DNA of 64,000 bases, taken from positions 1-64,000 of the forward strand of contig CACCGT010000002.1 of the NCBI GenBank assembly GCA_902545635.1, read 5' to 3'. The notes under the pieces were generated by a model, which was not told where the DNA came from, ran no database searches, and worked only from the letters and a program-made list of their open reading frames with translations. Shown one piece after another: positions 1 to 7,907 of the stretch. The stretch comes from an uncultured Pelagibacteraceae bacterium (GTDB lineage Bacteria > Pseudomonadota > Alphaproteobacteria > Pelagibacterales > Pelagibacteraceae). The translations under genes were made by a program, and so were the position numbers. Positions within the stretch are counted from its first letter, which is position 1. Each line of letters opens with the position of its first letter.

Positions 1-1098
1 AAAAGTGTATCAGTAATATGTGCCAAAAATATAGGATTATTTTCAATAGCTGGAATTATGTTCTGGATGGTTGGATATAATTTAGCATACGGAATTCCAG
101 AAGGTGGATACATTGGAAGCTTTACTCCATGGTCTGATGCAAGTTCAGTAGATACTGGATATGCAGATGGATCTGATTGGTACTTCCAAATGGTTTTCTG
201 TGCAACAACAGTTTCAATTGTATCTGGAACATTAGCTGAAAGAATTAAATTATGGCCGTTCTTTTTATTTGCAGCTATCCTTTCAGGCATTATTTATCCA
301 ATCGTTATGGGTTGGCAGTGGGGAGGTGGCTGGTTAGCAGCTGCTGGTTTCTCAGACTTTGCTGGCTCTACTCTCGTTCACTCAACTGGAGGTGCAGCAG
401 CATTAGCTGGAGCAATTCTATTAGGAGCTAGAACAGGTAGATTTGATAAATCTGGAGCAGCTAAACCTATGAAGCCGTTTGCGGCGTCATCTGTACCATT
501 GGTAACAGTTGGAGTATTTATTTTATGGCTAGGTTGGTTCGGATTTAACGGTGGATCACAATTAGCGATGGGAACATTTGATGATGCAGTTGCTGTATCA
601 AATATTTTCATTAATACAAATTTAGCAGCCTGTGGTGGTGTATTAGCAGCTGGAGCAGTAACTAGATTAATGGCAGGTAAAACTGACGTTATACAAATGC
701 TTAACGGAGCAATTGGTGGTCTAGTAGCAATTACAGCTGAACCATTAATGCCTTCACCGCTAGCAGCAATTCTTATAGGTGCAATTGGTGGACTAATAGT
801 TGTGTTCGGAACTAAATTATTATTCTCACTCAAAATCGATGATGTAGTTGGAGCAATTCCAGCTCACTTATTTGCTGGAGTATGGGGAACATTAGCTGTT
901 CCACTTACAAATGGTGATGCATCATTCGGTGCGCAGCTTCTTGGAGTAATATCAATCAATGCATTTGTTTTTATAGTTTCACTAATAGTTTGGGGAATTA
1001 TGAAAGGTACAATGGGTATAAGATTGAGCAAAGAAGCAGAAAGACTTGGAACTGATGTTTCAGAGTCTGGTGTAATTGCATACGCAATAAGAGACTAA
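1..1098 (+). CDS. amt: Ammonium transporter Amt, 5'-truncated by window edge
   Basis: This is the C-terminal part of an Amt/MEP/Rh channel, which moves ammonium/ammonia across the inner membrane. The frame is open from base 1 with no stop, so the real start lies before the window and the first ATG at 58 is internal. The two pore histidines of the family are visible: one in a STLVHSTGG context (codon at 379-381) and one in IPAHLFAG (codon at 865-867). Several glycine-rich hydrophobic helices are present. A strong hairpin terminator follows directly. Whether a P-II gene (glnK) precedes it cannot be seen here. Identity is very secure. Confidence 0.95.
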   Translation, partial: KSVSVICAKNIGLFSIAGIMFWMVGYNLAYGIPEGGYIGSFTPWSDASSVDTGYADGSDWYFQMVFCATTVSIVSGTLAERIKLWPFFLFAAILSGIIYPIVMGWQWGGGWLAAAGFSDFAGSTLVHSTGGAAALAGAILLGARTGRFDKSGAAKPMKPFAASSVPLVTVGVFILWLGWFGFNGGSQLAMGTFDDAVAVSNIFINTNLAACGGVLAAGAVTRLMAGKTDVIQMLNGAIGGLVAITAEPLMPSPLAAILIGAIGGLIVVFGTKLLFSLKIDDVVGAIPAHLFAGVWGTLAVPLTNGDASFGAQLLGVISINAFVFIVSLIVWGIMKGTMGIRLSKEAERLGTDVSESGVIAYAIRD

Positions 1099-1130
1099 AG
1101 AATAACTATCTCTCTCTCTATAGTTAACTA

Positions 1131-1157
1131 AAGGCCCCTGAAAAGGGGCCTTTTTTT
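1131..1157. terminator. Intrinsic terminator shared by amt and bcp
   Basis: A perfect 9-bp stem (AAGGCCCCT with AGGGGCCTT) closes a GAAA tetraloop and is followed by seven T residues on the plus strand. It sits between the convergent ends of amt and the peroxiredoxin gene and overlaps the last codons of the latter. An A-rich tract precedes it on the other strand, so it could work in both directions. Confidence 0.9.
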
Positions 1158-1599
1158 ACACACTTTTGATAAAATCTAATACTTCTTGAGCATGGCCTGC
1201 CGCTTTAACGTTCTTCCACTCTTTTATAATCTTATTTTTTTCAATAACAAATGTACTTCTAATTGTTCCCATAAACTCTTTACCCATAAATTTCTTTTTA
1301 GCCCAAGCTTTGTAAGCTTTTAAAGAAATTTTATCTTCATCAGCTAGCAATTCAAATTTTAACTTTAGTTTTTTGCTCCACTTATTGTGGCTTTCAATAC
1401 TGTCTTTTGAAATTCCATAAATTGTGCATCCAAGTTTTTCAAATTTACTTAGAAGTTTATTAAAATCATTTGTTTCTATAGTACATCCACTTGTGTTGTC
1501 TTTTGGATAAAAATAGATGATAATATATTTTGATTTTACTTTATTTAATTCAACTGTTTTTCCAGATGTAGATGATAATTTAAAGTTTGGAGCTTTCAT
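1156..1599 (-). CDS. bcp: Peroxiredoxin, Bcp/PrxQ type
   Basis: A 147-residue thiol peroxidase of the AhpC/TSA family that would reduce hydrogen peroxide and organic hydroperoxides in the cytoplasm with thioredoxin. The peroxidatic motif PKDNTSGC is intact, with Cys39 as the likely peroxidatic residue and the PxxxTxxC spacing kept. The second cysteine that many Bcp proteins carry five residues later is Asn44 here. Cys58 is the only other cysteine I see nearby, so this may be a 1-Cys or atypical 2-Cys enzyme. The gene is monocistronic, convergent with amt and divergent from the rhodanese gene. Confidence 0.92.
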   Translation of the reverse strand: MKAPNFKLSSTSGKTVELNKVKSKYIIIYFYPKDNTSGCTIETNDFNKLLSKFEKLGCTIYGISKDSIESHNKWSKKLKLKFELLADEDKISLKAYKAWAKKKFMGKEFMGTIRSTFVIEKNKIIKEWKNVKAAGHAQEVLDFIKSV

Positions 1600-1653
1600 A
1601 TTGTGACCTTTATTTTTTATAGTAATATGTTTTATTTAGTGTAATAAACATTT

Positions 1654-2040
1654 ATGACAATAAAATCAGCATCAACATTAGTCGCAGAAGCGCTAAAAGA
1701 AATAAAAACCATATCACCCAGTGAAGCTCTAGAAAAAGTTAATAATAATACCTGTAATCTTATTGATATAAGAGATGTAAGAGAATTAGAAAGATTAGGT
1801 AGAGTAGAAAACTCTTCTCACATACCAAGAGGAATGTTGGAATTTTGGATGGATCCAGATAGCCAATATTTTAAGGAAGGAAAAATCGATATGAATAAAG
1901 AAATAGTTTTATTCTGTGCAGGAGGACTTAGATCAGCTTTAGCTACCAAAACTTTACAAAGCATGGGTTTTACTAACATTTCTCATATAGATGGTGGATT
2001 TGGCTCTATGCAAAATTCCGGATTTAAGATTGTAAAATAA
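1654..2040 (+). CDS. Rhodanese-like domain protein
   Basis: A 128-residue single rhodanese domain, a fold that carries sulfane sulfur on an active-site cysteine. The active loop CAGGLRS lies at about residues 88-94 with Cys88 as the nucleophile, and the upstream DIRD and HIPRG motifs are typical of the family. There is no signal peptide, so it is probably cytoplasmic. It sits alone between the divergent bcp and the convergent ABA4-like gene. The sulfur donor and acceptor cannot be told from sequence. Confidence 0.88.
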   Translation: MTIKSASTLVAEALKEIKTISPSEALEKVNNNTCNLIDIRDVRELERLGRVENSSHIPRGMLEFWMDPDSQYFKEGKIDMNKEIVLFCAGGLRSALATKTLQSMGFTNISHIDGGFGSMQNSGFKIVK

Positions 2041-2048
2041 TCCTGAAG

Positions 2049-2522
2049 TTAATCTAATAAATTTATTCTCTTTGCGTAAAACATTCTGATAATCCAATAA
2101 ATTACCAAACCAATTGGACCAATAAAGTAAGTTATAATTAATGGAATAAAAACTAAATATTTTGACATAAATAATTTTTGACTATCTTTCATAATCCAGG
2201 CGCCACAAAATAAATTTACAGCCAAAAAGTGTGTCCAAAACATTATTAAAAAAGCCTCTGCATCAAAGAGGTTTCTTAAATCATATAAACCAAGATACAG
2301 TGTAAAATTATAATCAAAATCGTAACCAGAAACAAAAAAGTAGTAACCCAGATAGCAATACACAGCAGACAATATTAAAAAAGGAACAACAGATGTTACT
2401 AGCAAACCACAAACTTTAGATTGTGGAAAAACAATCAAAATCAGCCAAAAAGGTATTACGCCAATATTTAACCATAAATAGATCATTTCTATGGTAAAAA
2501 AAGCTCCTATTTGTTCAATCAT
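2049..2522 (-). CDS. ABA4-like (DUF4281) integral membrane protein
   Basis: A 157-residue protein with four clear hydrophobic segments. It resembles the ABA4-like/DUF4281 family in its N-terminal LNIGVIPFWLILI stretch, a central HFLAVNLFCGAWI segment and a C-terminal YFIGPIGLVIYWI segment. Plant ABA4 is required for neoxanthin formation; the bacterial role is not established. The gene is transcribed alone and convergently with the rhodanese gene. Family assignment comes from remembered motifs, so it is moderately sure; function is unknown. Confidence 0.65.
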   Translation of the reverse strand: MIEQIGAFFTIEMIYLWLNIGVIPFWLILIVFPQSKVCGLLVTSVVPFLILSAVYCYLGYYFFVSGYDFDYNFTLYLGLYDLRNLFDAEAFLIMFWTHFLAVNLFCGAWIMKDSQKLFMSKYLVFIPLIITYFIGPIGLVIYWIIRMFYAKRINLLD

Positions 2523-2551
2523 AATATTTTTATATTATATTAAATAAGCGC

Positions 2552-3115
2552 ATGATTCCTATAAAAAATAAAAAAAAGACATTAGAAGTCACGGTAACTG
2601 AAATGACTAATTTCGCACTTAATTATGTAGAAAAATTTGCTCCATCAAAACAACAATTGAGAACGTATTTGTTAAAAAAATATCTTACGTCAAGAACTCC
2701 AAATATAAAAAAAAATGATGTATCAAATTTAATCGATATTGTTCTTGAAGATCTTGAAAAATCAAAATTTATTAATGACAAATTTTACTCAGAATCTAAA
2801 GCAAAAAGTTTAATACAAAGAGGATCTTCAATAAATAAGATAAGAAATTATTTAATCAACAAAGGTGTAGGTGAAAAATATATAAAAAATACTATCGAAC
2901 AAATCAAAGATAAAAATGAAGACCAAGATTTTTTTTCAGCTATAAAAATTTGTAAAAAAAAAAGAATTGGACCATCAAGACAAGAGGACAATAGACCTTT
3001 ATTTTATAAAAAAGACATCGGAGTATTGGCACGATCAGGTTTTGATTTTGAAGTTTCAAGAAGAGTAATGGATTTAGATAAAGATGAATATTTAAAGATT
3101 ATAAATCTTCTTTAG
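2552..3115 (+). CDS. recX: RecX-family regulatory protein
   Basis: A 187-residue helical basic protein with the RecX repeat pattern: a FALNYVEKFAPSKQQLRTYL start, a central KFINDKFYSESKAKSLIQRG segment and a C-terminal GVLARSGFDFEVSRRVM segment. RecX binds RecA filaments and limits recombination and the SOS response. No recA is nearby. The last 17 bases overlap the end of a small minus-strand gene. The start is the first ATG after the divergent ABA4-like gene. Confidence 0.85.
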   Translation: MIPIKNKKKTLEVTVTEMTNFALNYVEKFAPSKQQLRTYLLKKYLTSRTPNIKKNDVSNLIDIVLEDLEKSKFINDKFYSESKAKSLIQRGSSINKIRNYLINKGVGEKYIKNTIEQIKDKNEDQDFFSAIKICKKKRIGPSRQEDNRPLFYKKDIGVLARSGFDFEVSRRVMDLDKDEYLKIINLL

Positions 3116-3248
3116 TTTTTTTATTTTTTTTTTCTAGATAATATTGAATTTTGTTTTTTATATAATTTTTGACCATTACAAAAACTATTAAGCCAAATAT
3201 TGAAACGGATACAATAATTATTAAAATTATTCTTAATTGCTCGCTCAT
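3099..3248 (-). CDS. 49-residue single-pass membrane protein
   Basis: A small open frame that starts with ATG at 3248 and overlaps the TGA stop of cysQ in an ATGA arrangement, which suggests translational coupling. The product has a short N-terminus (MSEQLR), one hydrophobic helix of about 20 residues rich in Ile and Val, then a strongly basic tail ending in KKNKKTKEDL. This looks like an inner-membrane protein with a cytoplasmic basic tail. I do not recognise a family. The coupling to cysQ and the lack of any other gene in this gap support it being real. Confidence 0.55.
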   Translation of the reverse strand: MSEQLRIILIIIVSVSIFGLIVFVMVKNYIKNKIQYYLEKKNKKTKEDL

Positions 3249-4021
3249 TTTAATTTATCGCTTCTTTTGATAATTAAACTTGGATTTTTAAAATCTTTTT
3301 TGCCATATCTAATTTCATTACCATCAAAATCTCTAATCATACCACCTGCGTTTTCTAATATAGCATGTCCCGCAGCAATATCCCACTCACACGCTCTAGG
3401 TTCAGCAACATAACCATCAAATTCTCCTGTTGCGATAACGCAAAATTTGAGTGAGCTCTTCATTTTAACGTATTCTGTTACGCCGATTTTTTTATGTATT
3501 ATTTCAATTTCAGGTTTTAATATATTTGAGTATGAAACAACTTTTACCGCATTTAATGAAGTTAATTTTTTACAATCTAATTTAGTTTTTTTATTATTAG
3601 ATAATTCAAATGATTTATCTTTTCCATAAGAATAAAACATCCTTTTTTTCGCTGGTGCATTGATTAATCCTGCAACAGCTTTTCCATTTAATATCAAACC
3701 AGCATTTAAAGTAAATTCCTCTTTGTTGTTAATATAATCATATGTTCCATCAATAGGATCGATAAGCCAAAAGTCTTTTAGATCTGTTTTAGATTTGTTG
3801 TGCGAAGTTTCTTCAGAGACAATTGGAATTTCAGGTGTTAATTCTAATATTTTTTTTGTAAGGAGCTTATTTACTTCAATATCACCATTACTAACTGGCG
3901 TATTATCAGATTTAATTTCTTTTATTAAACCTTGATTTCTAAGTTTAATAGAGAGATCTCCTGCAATTAAGAAAGTGTCAATTAAATTTTCGATAATATT
4001 TTTTAATTTAGTTTCATCCAT
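3245..4021 (-). CDS. cysQ: 3'(2'),5'-bisphosphate nucleotidase CysQ-type phosphatase
   Basis: A 258-residue member of the inositol monophosphatase/CysQ family, expected to hydrolyse 3'-phosphoadenosine 5'-phosphate, a by-product of sulfate assimilation. The metal-binding motifs are clear: SEETS, WLIDPIDGT and the C-terminal ACEWDIAAGHAILENAGG. A TTG codon nine bases further upstream (4030) is in frame, but ATG at 4021 gives the more usual start and overlaps the preceding DUF3553 gene by 8 bases. The three-gene set DUF3553-cysQ-small membrane protein is tightly overlapped. An inositol-phosphatase role is the main alternative. Confidence 0.88.
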   Translation of the reverse strand: MDETKLKNIIENLIDTFLIAGDLSIKLRNQGLIKEIKSDNTPVSNGDIEVNKLLTKKILELTPEIPIVSEETSHNKSKTDLKDFWLIDPIDGTYDYINNKEEFTLNAGLILNGKAVAGLINAPAKKRMFYSYGKDKSFELSNNKKTKLDCKKLTSLNAVKVVSYSNILKPEIEIIHKKIGVTEYVKMKSSLKFCVIATGEFDGYVAEPRACEWDIAAGHAILENAGGMIRDFDGNEIRYGKKDFKNPSLIIKRSDKLK

Positions 4022-4190
4022 TACTTTCAATTCTCTCTAGCTCAATATTATTTGCATTTATCACTTTTTTACCAACATTTTCAAAGTTCACAGTTACTTT
4101 GTCTTTAATTATCGACTGAACTTGACCAATACCCCAACTTTTGTTCGCAGGATTAATAACTTTGTCACCTGGCTCAAAATCTAAAATCAT
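4014..4190 (-). CDS. DUF3553-type small protein
   Basis: A 58-residue frame starting with ATG at 4190. It reads as the DUF3553 family of alphaproteobacteria: an [20 protein letters not shown] opening followed by [20 protein letters not shown]. The fold resembles a small beta-barrel found in UvrD/CarD-like proteins, but no function is established. It ends inside the start of cysQ (8-base overlap), so the two are very likely co-translated. Confidence 0.75.
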   Translation of the reverse strand: MILDFEPGDKVINPANKSWGIGQVQSIIKDKVTVNFENVGKKVINANNIELERIESNG

Positions 4191-4231
4191 TTAATTTAAC
4201 TTATAATAGAAATAAGTATAAATACCATCAA

Positions 4232-5350
4232 ATGAATTTAGAAACTAACTCTTTAGGATTTAATAAAAAACCATCAGAAACAACAGTTGTTGTTGCAATG
4301 TCTGGAGGTGTAGACTCCTCGACTGTTGCAGGAATGATGAAAAAAGAAGGTTATAAAGTAATTGGTATAACTTTGAAATTATACGATGACGGTAAAGAGG
4401 TCGCTGCTTCAAAACAATGTTGTTCAGGTCAGGATATAATGGATGCTAAGAGGGTAGCACATAAATTAGATATAGAACATAAGATACTATATTACCAAAG
4501 TAAATTTAAACAAGGTGTTGTTGATAATTTTGTTGAGAGTTATTTAAAAGGGGAAACGCCAATACCTTGTGTGCAATGCAATCAAACAGTCAAATTTAAA
4601 GATTTATTTGAATTTTCAAAAGATTTAAATGCAGATGCTTTAATTACAGGTCACTATGTTAAGAGTTTGACGCAAAATAATAAAACAAACATGTATAGAG
4701 CAATAGATGAGAATAGAGATCAAAGCTATTTTTTATTCAATACCACAAGAGAACAATTAAACTATATTAGATTTCCATTAGGAGGATTATTAAAAGATAA
4801 AACAAGAGGAATTGCCAAAGAGTTAAACTTAAATGTTGCAGATAAACCAGATAGCCAAGATATATGCTTTGTTCCTAATGGAGACTATGCTTCAGTAATA
4901 AAAAAATTTAAACCAGAGTCCTATAAAAAGGGAAATATTAAAAATTTAGATGGAAAAATTGTTGGTGTACATGATGGAATAGTCAATTTCACAATTGGTC
5001 AAAGAAAAGGAATTAAAGTTTCCAACGAAGAACCATTTTATGTAATTAAAATTGATGCGGAAAAAAATGAAATATTTATAGGACCTAAAGAAAAATTAGC
5101 AAAGACAGAAATTCATTTAAAAAATTTAAATCTTTTGGCAGACAGTCAAGAATTTAATCAAAAAATATTAGTAAAAGTAAGATCCACTGGTAAACTTTTA
5201 GAGGCAAATGTAGATTTTCAGAACAATAATGATGCAAAAGTTAATCTTTTTAGTCCTGAATATGGAATTTCACCAGGCCAAGCTTGTGTGTTTTACAAGA
5301 AAGACCAATTTGGTCATAAAGTATTAGGTGGTGGTTGGATTAAAGATTAA
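4232..5350 (+). CDS. mnmA: tRNA-specific 2-thiouridylase MnmA
   Basis: A 372-residue enzyme that places sulfur at C2 of the wobble uridine in tRNA-Lys, Glu and Gln. The ATP-binding PP-loop SGGVDSS is at about residues 24-30. The two catalytic cysteines are visible: Cys113 in IPCVQC and Cys212 in DSQDICFV. Length and domain order match the family (N-terminal PP-loop, central linker, C-terminal beta-barrel). The gene is monocistronic here, divergent from the cysQ operon and convergent with a tiny basic gene. Confidence 0.97.
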   Translation: MNLETNSLGFNKKPSETTVVVAMSGGVDSSTVAGMMKKEGYKVIGITLKLYDDGKEVAASKQCCSGQDIMDAKRVAHKLDIEHKILYYQSKFKQGVVDNFVESYLKGETPIPCVQCNQTVKFKDLFEFSKDLNADALITGHYVKSLTQNNKTNMYRAIDENRDQSYFLFNTTREQLNYIRFPLGGLLKDKTRGIAKELNLNVADKPDSQDICFVPNGDYASVIKKFKPESYKKGNIKNLDGKIVGVHDGIVNFTIGQRKGIKVSNEEPFYVIKIDAEKNEIFIGPKEKLAKTEIHLKNLNLLADSQEFNQKILVKVRSTGKLLEANVDFQNNNDAKVNLFSPEYGISPGQACVFYKKDQFGHKVLGGGWIKD

Positions 5351-5355
5351 AAATT

Positions 5356-5439
5356 TTATTTCTTTTTATTTTTTTTTCTAGCTCTTCTCTTTTTAGAGCC
5401 CATTTTTCTACGGCCTCTATGTTTTTTAGGGTATCCCAT
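5356..5439 (-). CDS. 27-residue very basic protein, possibly ribosome-associated
   Basis: A minus-strand frame of 27 codons with ATG at 5439, preceded by AAGGAG three bases upstream. It encodes a protein almost half lysine and arginine, beginning MGYPKKHRGRRKMGSKKRR. Its size and composition recall small ribosomal proteins such as bTHX, but I cannot match it to a family. It uses GGC, CGT and CAT codons, so it is not simply an A-rich tract. It fills the gap between convergent mnmA and divergent metC. Confidence 0.5.
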   Translation of the reverse strand: MGYPKKHRGRRKMGSKKRRARKKNKKK

Positions 5440-5514
5440 AATCTCCTTAGTTTTACTATTTTATTGACTTATTTGGTGGATATAGCATTGTCCAATGAAC
5501 ATAGCAATTTTTTT

Positions 5515-6690
5515 ATGAGCAAATCGTTTAAGACTTTTTTAAAACATACTGCCAAAGATTTCCATAATCATTCAGTTAATCCGCCAGTAGTACGCGCATC
5601 TACCATAATATTTAAATCAATGAACGACATAAGACGAACTCAGTCTAAATATAAGAAAGATCCAAGAGGTGGCCATTTTGATTATGGGAGACAAGGAACA
5701 TCAACAACACATATTTTGCAAAAAATTTTAACCAAGCTTGAGGACTCTTATCATGTTTTTTTAACACCCACGGGTTTTGGATCTGTTTTCTTAGCAATTT
5801 TTAGTGTTGTAAGACCTGGAGATGAAATAGTTGTTGCTGACCCTGTCTACAATCCAACAAGAGTTTTAACCCAAGACTTTTTAAAAGAATTTAATATTAA
5901 AACAACTTTTTACAATCCTCATGATTTAAAATCTCTCAATAAAATAATTAACAAAAAAACAAAATTAATTTTCGTAGAAAATCCTGGTAGCAATTCATTT
6001 GAATTTCAAGATCTATCAAAAATAATATCTATTGCTAAAAAAAGGAAAGTATTTACTGCAATTGATAATACTTGGGCAACACCATATTTTTTTAAACCGA
6101 TGAAACTAGGATTTGATATGTCGATAGTTTCAGCGACTAAATATTACTCAGGACACTCGGATGTAATGGGTGGAAGTCTAGCAGTGAATAGAAAAGTTTT
6201 TAAACACGTTGAGAAAGCACAAAAAATTATTGGTTTAAGATTAGGCCCTGATGATGCTTACTTGATAACTCGAGGATTGAGAACATTAGATGTTAGATTA
6301 GATAAACATCAAGAAAATGCTAGAAAGGTTGCAGAATTTTTATCAAAAAATAAAAAAGTTAAACTTCTGTATCCTTATAAAAAAGGATCTCTTAATTACA
6401 GGTTATGGAAAAAATATTATTCAGGAGCATCTGGTTTAATGGGTCTAAAAATAAAAACTAAGGATAGAAAATCTGTAATCAAATTTGTTAACTCTCTTAA
6501 ATTATTTGGTTATGGATATAGTTGGGGAGGTTTTGAAAGTTTAGCACTTCATCAAAGTAAGGCTGAGAGAGGAAATAGAATTCATTCAGACATAAAAGAA
6601 GACGAAAAAATTGTTAGATTACACGTAGGTCTTGAGGATCCAAAAGATTTAATTGAAGATTTGCGAAAATCGCTTAAATTCATTAGATGA
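5515..6690 (+). CDS. metC: Cystathionine beta-lyase (Cys/Met metabolism PLP enzyme)
   Basis: A 391-residue PLP-dependent enzyme of the trans-sulfuration family; as MetC it would split cystathionine to homocysteine, pyruvate and ammonia. The PLP lysine is Lys209 in SATKYYSGHSD, preceded by the IDNTWATPYFFKP loop. The RLGPDDAYLITRGLRTL segment is typical of the alphaproteobacterial MetC group. I place the start at the ATG at 5515 (MSKSFKTFLKHT); a longer frame to 5419 is open but its extra 32 residues are not family-like and overlap the tiny minus-strand gene. It overlaps the MFS gene by ATGA. Other gamma-synthase/lyase activities remain possible. Confidence 0.88.
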   Translation: MSKSFKTFLKHTAKDFHNHSVNPPVVRASTIIFKSMNDIRRTQSKYKKDPRGGHFDYGRQGTSTTHILQKILTKLEDSYHVFLTPTGFGSVFLAIFSVVRPGDEIVVADPVYNPTRVLTQDFLKEFNIKTTFYNPHDLKSLNKIINKKTKLIFVENPGSNSFEFQDLSKIISIAKKRKVFTAIDNTWATPYFFKPMKLGFDMSIVSATKYYSGHSDVMGGSLAVNRKVFKHVEKAQKIIGLRLGPDDAYLITRGLRTLDVRLDKHQENARKVAEFLSKNKKVKLLYPYKKGSLNYRLWKKYYSGASGLMGLKIKTKDRKSVIKFVNSLKLFGYGYSWGGFESLALHQSKAERGNRIHSDIKEDEKIVRLHVGLEDPKDLIEDLRKSLKFIR

Positions 6691-7907
6691 GTTCTGAAAA
6701 ATTTTTTACTACAAAAAAAGCATTAATTACACTAATAGCAGCTTCATTAGTTGTTATTGTATCTCTTGGTATAAGGCAGACATTCGGATTATTTTTTTTT
6801 GATTTTAATGCTGATCTAAATATTTCAATTTCTCATTTTGGTTTTGTTATTGGATTACAATTATTGATGTGGGGAGTCTTCAGTCCAATATTTGGTTTCA
6901 TAACTGATAGGTACGGAGGTGCAACAGCAATATTTATAGGATTTTTATTTTACTTAGCTGGACTTTTCCTGTTTTATTCAGGGCTAAATACAGGTTATCT
7001 TTTTACTTTAACCATAGGACTACTAATTGGAATTGGATTAGGTGGAACTGCTATAAGCATTCCAGTTTCAGTAGTTGCAAAGCATTTTCCATCATCTAAT
7101 AGAACAATTGCTACTGGCATTGTAACTTGTGCAGGATCATTTGGTTTTTTTGTGTCACCTTTACTTGTAAGATATTCACTAATTGAAATTGGATGGGAAA
7201 TAACGATTTTATATTTTTGTTTTCTTTTAGGAATAGGTCTAATAACAGCTTTATTTATTAGTACACCTAAAACTCCAGTTGGAAATAACGACAATAATAA
7301 CCAAACAGCTAAGGAAGCCTTAATAGAAGCATTTAATAATAAAAGCTTTATATTTTTAACCTTAGGATTTTTTGTTTGCGGTTGGCATATAGCTTTAGTT
7401 GCTACACATATACCAACATACATGATGGATAGAGGCATGCCTGACTGGACAGCAGCTATGATTTTAGCATTAGTAGGTGTATTCAATATGATAGGAACTA
7501 TGGGGAGTGGTTATCTTGCAACAAAGTTTAGTAAAAAGAAAGTACTGAGTGCAATATATTTGTTAAGAGGTGTTTCGCTAATATATTTTTTATATTTACC
7601 ACCAAGTATATTTAATTCGGTTGTATTTGGAGTTACTTTTGGACTTCTATGGCTATCAACTGTGCCACCAACAAATGGTTTAGTAGGTCATATATTTGGA
7701 ACTAAACACATTGGTCTTCTTTATGGAATAGTTTTTGTAAGTCACCAGATTGGATCTTTTCTTGGGGCATATTTAGGAGGGGTTTTTTATGAAATGCATG
7801 GAAATTTTGATTATGCATGGTACGTTTCTATCGCATTATCAATCTTTGCAGGTTTGATACACTTACCAATTAAAGAGAAATCAATTGAAAGAGTTCAAAC
7901 AGCATAA
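6687..7907 (+). CDS. Major facilitator superfamily transporter
   Basis: A 406-residue protein with about twelve hydrophobic helices. The MFS loop motif between helices 2 and 3 is present as GFITDRYGG. Overall it resembles the monocarboxylate/OxlT-like branch (opening IRQTFGLFFFDF). It starts within the metC stop codon (ATGA), so it is in the same transcript and may move a substrate linked to sulfur amino acids, but that is inference. The substrate cannot be read from the sequence. Confidence 0.85.
   Translation: MSSEKFFTTKKALITLIAASLVVIVSLGIRQTFGLFFFDFNADLNISISHFGFVIGLQLLMWGVFSPIFGFITDRYGGATAIFIGFLFYLAGLFLFYSGLNTGYLFTLTIGLLIGIGLGGTAISIPVSVVAKHFPSSNRTIATGIVTCAGSFGFFVSPLLVRYSLIEIGWEITILYFCFLLGIGLITALFISTPKTPVGNNDNNNQTAKEALIEAFNNKSFIFLTLGFFVCGWHIALVATHIPTYMMDRGMPDWTAAMILALVGVFNMIGTMGSGYLATKFSKKKVLSAIYLLRGVSLIYFLYLPPSIFNSVVFGVTFGLLWLSTVPPTNGLVGHIFGTKHIGLLYGIVFVSHQIGSFLGAYLGGVFYEMHGNFDYAWYVSIALSIFAGLIHLPIKEKSIERVQTA

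Noticed and set aside
378-833. 151-codon minus-strand open frame inside amt
   Set aside because: It lies entirely antisense to a clear Amt coding region and its product is low-complexity with no family pattern; it is a shadow frame.
5440-5514. Possible SAM riboswitch in the metC leader
   Set aside because: The gap is about 75 bases, partly used by the ribosome site of the divergent tiny gene, and I could not fold a recognisable SAM-II, SAM-V or similar structure.
5419-5514. N-terminal extension of metC to the earlier start
   Set aside because: The extra 32 residues are hydrophobic and not seen in the family as I know it; the ATG at 5515 gives the normal start.
6995-7486. 163-codon minus-strand open frame inside the MFS gene
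   Set aside because: Fully antisense to a well-supported transporter; no ribosome site or recognisable domain.
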